NCBI GenBank assembly: GCA_963800975.1
Contig: CAWDDB010000014.1
Location: forward strand, 310,001-374,000
Direction of reading: 5' to 3'
DNA length: 64,000 bases
DNA from: JALYGY01 sp963800975
Lineage (GTDB): Bacteria; Actinomycetota; Rubrobacteria; Rubrobacterales; Rubrobacteraceae
The translations under genes were made by a program, and so were the position numbers. This document shows, piece by piece, positions 29,771 to 37,447 of this stretch; the stretch's first letter is position 1, and the number at the start of each line of letters is the position of its first letter. The notes beneath the pieces were generated by a model that searched no databases, was not told where the DNA came from, and saw only the letters and a list, made by a program, of their open reading frames with translations.

Positions 29771-30048
29771 GCCCGTAGGGTACGAGCCATAAACCTGGTC
29801 CAGGGTGCGCTGAGGGCAAGGCGAGATCTTACTCCGAAGAACCGCGCCAGATGGTGGTTAGAGCCGCCGATCGCGGTATGTCTAGAGCCCAAGCTGCCCG
29901 CCTGCTAGACGGGTATGGGACGGGCAATCTACGCGGTGACGCCCCGGAGCGCCCTGGGATTCTTCGAGCACCGCAGCTACCGGACGGCAAGCCAACCGCT
30001 ATAAAGGATGATGTAAGCTACGCCCCATGATCTGCCGAAGTCTGCTAC

Positions 30049-30790
30049 GTGGAGGTAACGCTTTCTGACAGATTTTGGGCGGGTACTGACGGCGACTCTC
30101 ACTGGCCTTATCGTCGTCTTTGCGCTGCGGCTCTGGGCGATAGGCTTCGGGCTTGGGTTGGAAACCTCCTGGGACCGCTGGGCCCTCAGGTTGCTAACCT
30201 TCTGGGTCGTCTGGGCAGTTACTTACCTGGGACTTACCTGGTTCCTGATATACCGATCGTCCGCCCAGCAAACCCGTCGATGGGCGTTGGACCAGGGAAG
30301 GCCACCTCGCCCGCACATTTCCATACTGCGGTCGGTGATTCTGCGCATCTTGCGGGCACTGTTCCTGGTAAGTCGAACGAGCTCTTTGTTTTTCATCGTC
30401 TTCGTGAGCTTGGTAAGTCTGGTGCTGGCGATCAGCCTGGCGCCCGAAGTACGTGACCTGGAAACCACGCGAGGCATATCTCTGGCTTTCATGGCCGCGT
30501 TAGGGGTGATCTCGGCGTGGGGAGTGCTTCACTCCTCCTACACGCTCCACTACGCCTACCTGTACTATCGATCCGAGGAATCGCCTGGAGGGCTCGACTT
30601 TCCCGGCGAGCAGTGCCCGAAGCAGCGCGACTTCGCCTATTTCGCCTTTACGGTCGGCACGAGCTTCGCCGTCTCCGACGTCGACGTAACCGACGATGCG
30701 ATGCGCCAGGCGGTCCTTGGACATCAGATTCTCTCGTTCTTCTACAACACCTCGATCCTGGCTACGGTGGTAACGATGGCTACCGGCTAG
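30049..30790 (+). CDS. DUF1345 membrane protein, start uncertain
   Basis: About 245 residues with four or more membrane helices. The C-terminal half has the DUF1345 pattern: SSYTLHYAYLYYR, GGLDFPGEQ, DFAYFAFTVGTSFAVSDVDV and HQILSFFYNTSILA. The function of the family is unknown. The main frame is open from just after a TAA at 30055-30057, but the first usual start in it is TTG 30158, inside the first helices. GTG 30049 in the other frame reads VEVTLSDRFWA and would join the main frame after a 1-base insertion or 2-base loss near 30080, giving a normal family N-terminus. I therefore suspect one more indel. A LuxR remnant begins at its stop. Confidence 0.75.
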
Positions 30791-30918
30791 AGATCGCCTC
30801 ACACCTCTTTCTCAGCCCGAAGACGGTGCGCAATCACGTCTCGAACATCCTGATCAAGCTGCACGTCGCGGACAGGACTGAAGCCATATTCCATGCCCGT
30901 GAGGCCGGCCTCGGTTAG
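30789..30918 (+). pseudogene. Remnant of a LuxR-type response regulator (HTH only)
   Basis: The last ~43 codons of a NarL/LuxR-family regulator, reading EIASHLFLSPKTVRNHVSN and ending EAIFHAREAGLG before TAG 30918. Only the recognition helices of the GerE-type HTH remain. The receiver domain and the first HTH helix are missing, and the sequence to the left belongs to the DUF1345 gene. There is no start codon or ribosome site, so this is a gene fragment left by a deletion. Confidence 0.8.
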
Positions 30919-30932
30919 ACTAGCCAACGCCG

Positions 30933-31946
30933 ATGAGCCGTACACCCTTCACCCGCCTCGAGTCGGAGCGTCTGATCCTACGCCGCTTCGAGGACTCGGA
31001 TCTCGAAGCGTTCGTCGCGTACCGCAACGACCCGGAGGTGGCAAGGTACCAGAGCTGGGAGTCGTACGGCGAGGCCGAAGCGCATGCCTTTATCCAAGAG
31101 ATGGGCTCCTCAGAGCCCGGTACGCCCGGCGAATGGTTCCAGTTCGCCCTCGAGCTGAAGGAGACCGGGCGCCTGATCGGGGACTGCGCCATGAAGACCG
31201 AAGAGGATGGCCGTCAGGCCGAGATCGGCTTTACGCTCTCCCGCGAAAATCAGGGCAACGGCTACGCCACGGAAGCCGTCTCCCGCCTCCTCGATTACGC
31301 CTTCTCCGACCTGGGAATGCACCGCGTAGTCGCGATCGCCGATGTCGAGAACAAACCGTCCGTGGCGCTGCTCGAGCGTCTGGGGATGCGTCGCGAGGGC
31401 ACCTTCGAACAGAACGTGTGGTCTGGGGGGAAGTGGTCGAGCGAGCGCCTCTACGCCGTGCTAGAGAACGAGTGGGGCGGCAAGCACGAACGGGTTGGAG
31501 AAACCATGCAGAGCTTGAGGATCTCGTCCGAGCCGCACGCGGACCCGGAGGAGATCACCTTCGTCCGGGAGGCGATCGCCCGCCACAACGTCGCGATCAC
31601 GCGCGACACCTTCTACAGCCCGCTCGCAATCTTCCTCAGGGACGGGCGCGACGCGATCATGGGCGGAGCATTCGGAGACATCTGGGGCGGCTGGCTCGAG
31701 CTCACGCTACTCTGGGTAGCCGAGCCGCTACGCGGCCAGGGCTACGGAGACAAGCTCCTGCGGGCCGCCGAAGAGGAGGCGAAGGCGCAGGGCTGTGCTG
31801 GCGTTTTCCTGAGCACGTTCAGCTTCCAGGCGCGCCCGTTCTACGAGCGGCACGGGTACGAGGTCTTCGGGGAGCTTCCGGAATACCCCGCAGGGCACTC
31901 CCACTACTTCATGAAGAAGACCCTCGAAGTACCCGAGCCGGGTTAG
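30933..31946 (+). CDS. Fused tandem GNAT acetyltransferase
   Basis: 337-residue protein with two acetyltransferase domains. Residues 1-180 are of the RimJ/RimL type: LESERLILRRF at the start, EIGFTLSRENQGNGYATEAVSR as the acetyl-CoA loop, and NKPSVALLERLGMRREG. Residues 190-335 are a second GNAT with LLWVAEPLRGQGYGDKLLRA as its CoA loop and FYERHGYEVFGEL. The first type modifies protein N-termini or small amines in known cases; the acceptors here are unknown. The ATG at 30933 follows the LuxR remnant and lacks a strong ribosome site. The stop is one base from the next GNAT-like gene, so the two are coupled. Confidence 0.88.
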   Translation: MSRTPFTRLESERLILRRFEDSDLEAFVAYRNDPEVARYQSWESYGEAEAHAFIQEMGSSEPGTPGEWFQFALELKETGRLIGDCAMKTEEDGRQAEIGFTLSRENQGNGYATEAVSRLLDYAFSDLGMHRVVAIADVENKPSVALLERLGMRREGTFEQNVWSGGKWSSERLYAVLENEWGGKHERVGETMQSLRISSEPHADPEEITFVREAIARHNVAITRDTFYSPLAIFLRDGRDAIMGGAFGDIWGGWLELTLLWVAEPLRGQGYGDKLLRAAEEEAKAQGCAGVFLSTFSFQARPFYERHGYEVFGELPEYPAGHSHYFMKKTLEVPEPG

Positions 31947-31947
31947 G

Positions 31948-32688
31948 ATGGCGTTGGAGAGCTTCACCCTCGAAGAGAGGCCGGAGCTCGAGGAGCAGGT
32001 CGGCCGCCTTTCGCAAGAAGGGTGGCCCACGTTCCTGCTGCACACCGACGTTACCCACTGGGACACGCTCTTCGACGACTTCGCGGATCTCCAGATCCTG
32101 TTCTGCGAGCCCGCGGACACCCTGGTCGCGGTCGGTCACACCATCCCGTTCGTCTGGGACGGGAACCCGGACGCCCTGCCACCGACGCTGGCCGGGCTCA
32201 TGAACGACGCGGTGCGCGCCCGGCTCGAAGGCAAGACCCCGGACGCGCTATCGGCGCTCGCCGCCCTCGTAACGAGCTCTCACCGGAGGCGAGGCTTGAG
32301 CGCGGAGATACTTCGCGCTATGCGCTCGCTGGCGACAGGCCGCGGCTTGCGAGCCTTCGTCGCGCCCGTCCGTCCTACCCTGAAGAGCACCTACCCTCTC
32401 ACGCCTTTCGAACGGTACATCGGGTGGAGGCGCGAAGATGGCGCGCCCTTCGATCCCTGGCTCAGGGTCCACGAGAGGCTCGGCGCCGAGTTCCTCGAGG
32501 TCATGCCCGAGGCCCTCGTCGTTGCCGGCAAGGTATCCGATTGGGAGAGCTGGACCGGCATGAGCTTCCCAGAGACCGGCGAGTACGTGGTTCCCGGCGC
32601 TCTACAACCCGTGCGGATAGATCTCGGGCAGGACGAAGGCCGCTACGCGGACCCAAACGTCTGGATGCGGCACCCGGTGCCCGGATAG
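31948..32688 (+). CDS. GNAT-like N-acyltransferase
   Basis: 246-residue protein that I place in the GNAT superfamily. VTSSHRRRGLSAEILRAMRSLA at about 108-129 matches the acetyl-CoA pyrophosphate loop (R/Q-x-x-G-x-G/A), and LRAFVAPVRPTLKSTYPLTPFERYI follows. The N-terminal ~60 residues (LEEQVGRLSQEGWPTFLL) are helical and not diagnostic. Relatives in actinobacteria are annotated only as transferases. The ATG lies one base after the stop of the tandem GNAT gene, so the two genes provide three acetyltransferase domains from one transcript. Confidence 0.8.
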   Translation: MALESFTLEERPELEEQVGRLSQEGWPTFLLHTDVTHWDTLFDDFADLQILFCEPADTLVAVGHTIPFVWDGNPDALPPTLAGLMNDAVRARLEGKTPDALSALAALVTSSHRRRGLSAEILRAMRSLATGRGLRAFVAPVRPTLKSTYPLTPFERYIGWRREDGAPFDPWLRVHERLGAEFLEVMPEALVVAGKVSDWESWTGMSFPETGEYVVPGALQPVRIDLGQDEGRYADPNVWMRHPVPG

Positions 32689-32778
32689 GATCAGCCCACG
32701 AGGCGGATAAGTCCCTTGCCGGGATGGGCACCCTTCTAGAACGCCACGCCCTGCAGAAAACGCGTCCGCTCCCGCCGA

Positions 32779-33165
32779 TCAGCGCACGAAGCCGGCAACG
32801 TGTTCCTCGAACTTCTTGCTCACGATGTCGCCGAACTGTTCGATCCAACGTTCCGCCTCCCCGCCGAGCGTGCCGTACACCCGCACGTCCAGGGGCCTCA
32901 CCGTGGCGAGGAACCTATCGAACTCCTCCCACCTCGTGATCATGGCCATGTGGTCCAGTATCCGTTCCCGATCCGAGAACCTCAGGATCGCCCCCGCCTC
33001 GGTCGAGCGGGGATCGTAGTAGAACTGCAGGCTCACGAGCTCCTCGACCCCTTCGTCTTCCAGCCTTTTCGCGGCGGCCTCTATGGCGGCCGCGAACTCC
33101 TCGAAGGGCCTGGTCAGCTCGAGCACCTCCACCAGGGTGACATAGTCGCTAGCCGATGGTTTCAT
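32779..33165 (-). CDS. Hypothetical small protein, possible dimeric alpha-beta barrel
   Basis: 128-residue soluble protein. The ATG at 33165 follows AAGGAG. It has a helical first half (PFEEFAAAIEAAAKRLEDEGV) and short strands such as ELVSLQFYYDP and AGAILRFSD, with RVYGTLGGEAERWIEQFG near the end. The pattern of alternating strand and helix could be a stand-alone alpha-beta barrel of the kind seen in small monooxygenase-like proteins, but no family motif is certain. No function is proposed. Confidence 0.7.
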   Translation of the reverse strand: MKPSASDYVTLVEVLELTRPFEEFAAAIEAAAKRLEDEGVEELVSLQFYYDPRSTEAGAILRFSDRERILDHMAMITRWEEFDRFLATVRPLDVRVYGTLGGEAERWIEQFGDIVSKKFEEHVAGFVR

Positions 33166-33285
33166 GGCTTTCTCCTTGGGCTTTCTCCTAGGGGACGAGT
33201 CCGCGCTCGCCCCCTTCATCATCGTTTCGTGCCGCTCTGCGCCGCTTGGGGCGCTTCGAGGCTAGGAGCCATCCAATGTCCCACT

Positions 33286-33969
33286 TTACCGCCACGAGGG
33301 ACGGTTGAGGAGCCGGACCAGGACGCCTCCCGTGACGATGCCGCCAACGGCACCGGCTATGGCCCCGATGATCCCCACGATCATGGCGAAGGAGAGAACC
33401 CCTCCCCCGAGGGCCGTGCTCAGGGCGTCGCCGAGGGGCAGGATCACGAGTATCGCTGCCACACCCCCGAGACCGAAGCCAAGGGTACTCGCGGGTATAG
33501 CCCGTGCCGTCCCGCCGATGTGGCGCCGTAGCGCCAGCCACTGGGCGATCCCACCGCCGAGCCCGAGCAAGAGGGCCCCGACGAGGAAGTCGAACGGGAA
33601 GCCGCCTAGCACCCACCCGAGCAGGAATCCCGCCGCGAGACCCACCCCGTTACCGACCACCAACCAGCCGGCCCGGCCCGCGTAAGGCCTGAGGACGAGC
33701 CACTGCAGGATGCCCAGCAGTGCGCCGCTGATGAGGAGACCCAGGGTGTGGGCCACCATGTCCCCGAATCCGCCCTCGGGGCCAAGCCACCCGCCGTGGC
33801 CCATGGTCTCGCTAAAGACGCCGAAGGCCGCCTCGCCAACCGCCAGGCCCGCAGCGGAGGCCAGAACCCACATCGCCCATGTGCCTCGTCCGATCCGGGC
33901 GGAATCAAGATTCTCAATATCCCAACCAGTCGCTACCGGCTTACTCACCTTCATGGTTATGTCCTTCAT
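33286..33969 (-). CDS. Hypothetical multi-pass membrane protein
   Basis: 227 residues with six or so Gly/Ala-rich membrane helices after a soluble N-terminus of about 30 residues. Repeating motifs such as LGILQWLVLRPYAGRAGWLV and GIAQWLALRRHIGGTARAIP suggest an internal duplication of a helix pair with a WLxLR motif. The ATG at 33969 is preceded by AAAGGAG; the longer reading frame upstream has no such site. No family is recognised with confidence. It is the first of several envelope-type genes on this strand. Confidence 0.78.
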   Translation of the reverse strand: MKDITMKVSKPVATGWDIENLDSARIGRGTWAMWVLASAAGLAVGEAAFGVFSETMGHGGWLGPEGGFGDMVAHTLGLLISGALLGILQWLVLRPYAGRAGWLVVGNGVGLAAGFLLGWVLGGFPFDFLVGALLLGLGGGIAQWLALRRHIGGTARAIPASTLGFGLGGVAAILVILPLGDALSTALGGGVLSFAMIVGIIGAIAGAVGGIVTGGVLVRLLNRPSWR

Positions 33970-34063
33970 CGTGGTGCTCCTTTCTCTTGAGTTCTGTCCG
34001 GACACCGTACCGTCACTTTGGCCCGAGGGATGCGGCCGCGCCCACCCCGTCGCTCTGCTGACA

Positions 34064-34119
34064 GATCGTTCCTAGGAAGCCTTCACCACCTTTCGGGCCG
34101 CAGAGAACTCTGAGGTGTC
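34064..34119 (-). pseudogene. Duplicated 3' end of the CSLREA beta-helix gene
   Basis: This 56-bp block is about 80% identical, without gaps, to 34928-34983. The latter contains the last codons, stop and 3' flank of the beta-helix gene at 34936. Translated in the same way it reads DTSEFSAARKVVKAS and stop (TAG at 34074-34072), against DTSEFSGGRRVVKAS in the intact gene. No more coding sequence of that gene lies to the right, where the DUF998 gene begins at 34171. It is a relic of a lost tandem copy or a recombination scar. Confidence 0.75.
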
Positions 34120-34170
34120 CGAGCTAGTGTTCCCTTCCTCGTTCGCTCGAGCCTCGTCTCCTTCGCGTTC

Positions 34171-34866
34171 CTATCGCTCCCTGCCGGCCAGGAGAATCCG
34201 ACTGGCCGTGATCGTGATCCAGCCGAAGGCCGCCACGAGCAGCGCCCGCTGGATAAGCCCGCCCACCGCGAAAAAGGGGTCGCCGGGGTTGGTGCCTAGC
34301 ACCCCGTACACAACAACCAATCCGAAGACGACGGAGGGCATCGCCGCCGAGTACAGCGCGTGAGTGCGCCAACCCAGTTCCTCCTGAAGGCGCAGCGCGA
34401 CCAGGGCGTAGGCACTGGGCAGCGGGACGAAGGTGCAGAAGAACGCCAGGCCGTGGAGTAGTCCGCTGACGGTCGGATCAGATCCGGGCGGGGTACCGGG
34501 GAAGGTCCCCGCTGCGATGAGCGCGATACCGCTCGTGGCCAATAGGATCGCGGCGGCCAGGCGTCCGCGTCCGGCAAGGCTCGTGTAAAGGGCAAAAGCG
34601 ATCACCGAGAGCCCGAAGGCGTAGAAGTTGGCGGTCTGGATCCAACCGTTCGGTCCCCACGCAAGGGCGCTCACCGGCTGGCTTATAGCGTCGTAGGCAG
34701 GGTCGAGAAGCCCGGCCAGCGTCGCCACCGCGAGAAAGAAGATCGGTCCGGCTGCCCCAACGGCCAACAGTACCCTCGATGGAGCCAGCCTGGTCCTCGT
34801 TCCTGTCGCTTCCGGTGCCGGTAGTTTGCTTGTCCTATCCATGATCTCCCTCGCTCCTGTACTCAT
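34171..34866 (-). CDS. DUF998 membrane protein
   Basis: 231 residues with six predicted helices. The family signature is present: a first helix followed by DPAYDAISQPVSALAWGPNGW near 55, then paired helices with LLATSGIALIAAGTFPG and PSGLLHG-like positions near 130. The function of the family is unknown; it is an integral membrane protein. The ATG at 34866 has GAGAGGAG upstream; a second ATG at 34842 also has a site (AGGAG) and would remove eight residues. It lies 69 bp downstream of the beta-helix gene on the same strand. Confidence 0.82.
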   Translation of the reverse strand: MSTGAREIMDRTSKLPAPEATGTRTRLAPSRVLLAVGAAGPIFFLAVATLAGLLDPAYDAISQPVSALAWGPNGWIQTANFYAFGLSVIAFALYTSLAGRGRLAAAILLATSGIALIAAGTFPGTPPGSDPTVSGLLHGLAFFCTFVPLPSAYALVALRLQEELGWRTHALYSAAMPSVVFGLVVVYGVLGTNPGDPFFAVGGLIQRALLVAAFGWITITASRILLAGRER

Positions 34867-34935
34867 CTCGTACTCCTCTCACGCGGGGCGGGGCCCGTGC
34901 CCCGCCCCATCTCTCGTTGCCCTCACGGATCGTTC

Positions 34936-36279
34936 CTAGGAGGCCTTCACCACCCTGCGCCCGCCCGAGAACTCGGAGGTGTCGCCGGTCGAATTCTTCG
35001 TGGCCGTCGCCGTAACGGTCTGCCCAACCGCCACCGCCTTATTCGGCACAAAGCCGAAGGGGACGTTGCCTGAACCGTCGGTGGTGACGATCTTCTGGCC
35101 AATGAACCTCTTGCCTTCATTGCCTGTGGGATTAGAGAAGAACCGGACCGTATAGTCCTGGTTGCGGGTGCTGTTGAGGCTGCCCTTCACCGTCGTCTTG
35201 CCAGAGGCGTTCCTGGCGGAGGCCAGGGACGGCCTGTTCTGCAGGTTGTTGGGGCCAGCGTCGGGATCGCCGAGGTCGTTGGAGGTAGGGCCGTCGGAGT
35301 TCAGGTCGATTCCCTGGCTGCCGTTGGCGAAGATGGAGTTGCGGAGGATACTGCCGGTGGTTCCGTTGCGACCACCGAAGCCGATCTGTACGCCATTCTC
35401 GCCGTTGAAGGCTATGGTGTTGGTGAAGGCGGCCGTTGAGCCCCCGACGGTGTTGGCTGTTCCAGAGGAGACGTCCACACCGTGGGTGCTGTTGCCCAGA
35501 GCCGTCGTGCCGTCTCTCTTGGTGCCTATGAGGTTGCCGGTCACCGCGTTCCCTAGCGAGCCGTTGAAGATGAAGATGCCCTCCGAGTCGTTGCCAGAGA
35601 TGAGGTTGCGCTCGGCGGGCTCACCACCCCCGATGGTGTTCGCTCCGCTGCCAGATGAGCCGTCGATGTCAACCCCGGCGCTGCTGTTGCCAAGGTCTTG
35701 CGTACCGGCGGGGTCGGTGCCGATAAAGTTGCCCTCGATCTGGACGCCAAGACCGCCCTCGATGGACACTCCAGAACCGGCGAATCGGTTGATCGCCAGA
35801 CCACTGACGCCGACGTTCGATGCCTTGATCACGAGCCCGTCGGATGACGCGTCGCGCCCCGACAGCTCGATCTTGATAGCCGCGTCGTCGCCAGCGGCCA
35901 GGGTGTTTGGTGAGGCACCAGGCTGGCTGTAGCCGTCTATGGTTACCTGCTCGGTTATGACAGGAAGGTCCGATGCGGGGGTAATAGTATGCACTCCGCT
36001 CCCGGCGATGTTGAACTCGATCACGTCCGCGCCTGGCTCGAAATTGGCCTCCTGAATGGCAGCCCTCAAGGTGCACTGGGTGGCCTTGAGCTCGACGTCG
36101 CAGATACCGTTGCCGAGGTTGCCGTCGCCTTCGTCTCCTATGGTGGTTACGGTGAAGGTCGTAAGGGCTTGCGCCGGCTGTGCCGCTACCATCAGCAACA
36201 AGCTCGCCGCTAGCACCAGCGCTACCAACGTTCCGTAGAAGTACATGCTCTTGGTTGCAGCCGCTTGTGGGTTAGTCAT
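34936..36279 (-). CDS. Secreted CSLREA-type right-handed beta-helix protein
   Basis: 447 residues. A signal peptide covers about 1-38 (hydrophobic core LVALVLAASLLLMVA, then AQPAQA). Next comes the CSLREA-type N-terminal domain: TFTVTTIGDEGDGN, GICDV and CTLRAAIQEAN, with paired cysteines. From about 120 to 340 there are parallel beta-helix coils rich in NxIG repeats, for example GNFIGTDPAGTQDLGNSSAG and GNLIGTKRDGTTALGNSTHG, as in NosD/pectate-lyase-like proteins. The tail is a Thr/Asn-rich Ig-like strand region ending GGRRVVKAS. It probably sits outside the cell, in carbohydrate binding, cleavage or adhesion. No catalytic residues can be picked by eye. The gene's 3' end is duplicated at 34064. 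Confidence 0.88.
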   Translation of the reverse strand: MTNPQAAATKSMYFYGTLVALVLAASLLLMVAAQPAQALTTFTVTTIGDEGDGNLGNGICDVELKATQCTLRAAIQEANFEPGADVIEFNIAGSGVHTITPASDLPVITEQVTIDGYSQPGASPNTLAAGDDAAIKIELSGRDASSDGLVIKASNVGVSGLAINRFAGSGVSIEGGLGVQIEGNFIGTDPAGTQDLGNSSAGVDIDGSSGSGANTIGGGEPAERNLISGNDSEGIFIFNGSLGNAVTGNLIGTKRDGTTALGNSTHGVDVSSGTANTVGGSTAAFTNTIAFNGENGVQIGFGGRNGTTGSILRNSIFANGSQGIDLNSDGPTSNDLGDPDAGPNNLQNRPSLASARNASGKTTVKGSLNSTRNQDYTVRFFSNPTGNEGKRFIGQKIVTTDGSGNVPFGFVPNKAVAVGQTVTATATKNSTGDTSEFSGGRRVVKAS

Positions 36280-36330
36280 CGTGTCTCTGCTCCTGTTTTC
36301 GATCTCTGGCTATCTGGAAAGTGGCTCCGT

Positions 36331-36804
36331 CTATGCGTTCGCCTGGTCCATCGACCCTCCTCCTGCTTCGTTTGCATCCCGTCCTTCGCAAGTGGTCCGC
36401 CCGTCCAGGATGACTTCGTCTATCTGGTGGATGATCTTCCCGTCCCGTTCCTCTAGCGTCGTCTCGACCACCACGAGGCTCCCGTCCAGGTACTCGCAGC
36501 TCTCCCAGAGCACCACCCGATCCTCCTCCACGATCTCCCGCTCGATGCGGTGGATCGTCTTCTGGCCGAAGACCGCGCGCAGGTACTTGCAGATCTCCGC
36601 CTTGCCCCTCAGCTCGAGCGGTGCGCTCCTCGGGAAATCGCTGTTAACGATGCGCACCGTGGCCTCGTCGGCGTAGAACCCGATCATGAAGTCGGGCTCA
36701 CGCCGCTCGATGGCGCGGCGCAAGGCTGCGAAGTCCAACCCCCTCGCGCCAGCCTCCCCTTTTGTCACGGTACGTTTCTCCTCTCTCTCGAACAGCCTGC
36801 TCAT
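36331..36804 (-). CDS. SnoaL/NTF2-like protein
   Basis: 157-residue protein whose middle (about 25-135) has the cone-shaped NTF2 fold: a helix pair ending in FMIGFYADEATVRIVN, the GKAEICKYLRAVFG helix, then curved strands IHRIEREIVEEDRVVLWES and ETTLEERDGKIIHQIDEVIL. Many such proteins are polyketide cyclases, isomerases or simple ligand-binding proteins; the active residues differ and none can be assigned. The ATG at 36804 lies 5 bp after the stop of the small membrane protein gene, and a longer frame extending upstream only overlaps that gene. C-terminal Gly/Ser-rich residues look disordered. Confidence 0.8.
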   Translation of the reverse strand: MSRLFEREEKRTVTKGEAGARGLDFAALRRAIERREPDFMIGFYADEATVRIVNSDFPRSAPLELRGKAEICKYLRAVFGQKTIHRIEREIVEEDRVVLWESCEYLDGSLVVVETTLEERDGKIIHQIDEVILDGRTTCEGRDANEAGGGSMDQANA

Positions 36805-36809
36805 CGCCC

Positions 36810-37130
36810 TCACATCCCAGGCTCGAAGATGGATCCGGAAGAACCAGCCAGCCCCGAGGCCGCGTTGCCCGTTGCCGGCGTGCAGAGGGTGTCGCCGTAG
36901 AGCTCGCGGAACTCGACGAAGCTGATCTGCTGTGCGCCGAAGCCACCCTCCAGGTAGGCCTCCCGGCATGGGGTAGGTGCCTCGCCGAAGGCGAGTGCGT
37001 AGCCCACCAGGACCACGACCGTTGCGGCCAGCGCTACCCACCGCCTCGTCAGCTCGAATCTGTTGACCGATGGGCGCGGCGACAGCCATGTCCCCGCCCC
37101 GCGTACCGTATGACTTGTCCTGGCCGCCAT
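36810..37130 (-). CDS. Hypothetical single-pass membrane protein
   Basis: 106 residues: a basic, Ser/Arg-rich N-terminus, one membrane helix at about 31-50 (WVALAATVVVLVGYALAFG) and a short outer part with two cysteines (PTPCREAYL and DTLCTPA) that could form a disulphide. The ATG at 37130 is preceded by AAAGGAGG. It is in an operon with the SnoaL-like gene, 5 bp apart. No family is recognised. Confidence 0.75.
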   Translation of the reverse strand: MAARTSHTVRGAGTWLSPRPSVNRFELTRRWVALAATVVVLVGYALAFGEAPTPCREAYLEGGFGAQQISFVEFRELYGDTLCTPATGNAASGLAGSSGSIFEPGM

Positions 37131-37447
37131 CTCGAGTACCTCCTTTGTCGTGAGGACCTCTCTGGTCCCGTCAAGGAGGACTCTAGGAGCGGGCGCTCAA
37201 GGGGACGCCTCAGGGAGCGCCCAAGGAAACGCCAAAATACGGAAGAATGCGAAAAAACCCGAGAAAGTTGTGCCTCGGGGAGGGTTATCGTGGTCCGAAG
37301 ACGGCCCGGTGGGGCGTCGATCGAGCCTGCGGGATCAAGATACGTTTCCTACGGAGAACCGGTGGCAGATATATCAGGAATCCGACCCCGCGGCCCGGGA
37401 CCCGATGTCGCGGATCGCGTCGAGGCGGTTCGCCCGACGCTGCCGCT
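37131..37447. other. Intergenic region with an inverted repeat
   Basis: No gene is seen in these 317 bp. GGGCGCTC at 37191 and GAGCGCCC at 37215 form an 8-bp perfect inverted repeat with a 16-nt loop, about 60 bp upstream of the start at 37130 and downstream of the regulator gene that ends at 37448. It could be a terminator stem for that gene or an operator for the small operon. Confidence 0.4.

Noticed and set aside
29779..30048. A frame with VVRAADRGMSRAQAARLLDG looked like an HTH fragment.
   Set aside because: No start, no continuation and no family pattern; not enough to annotate.
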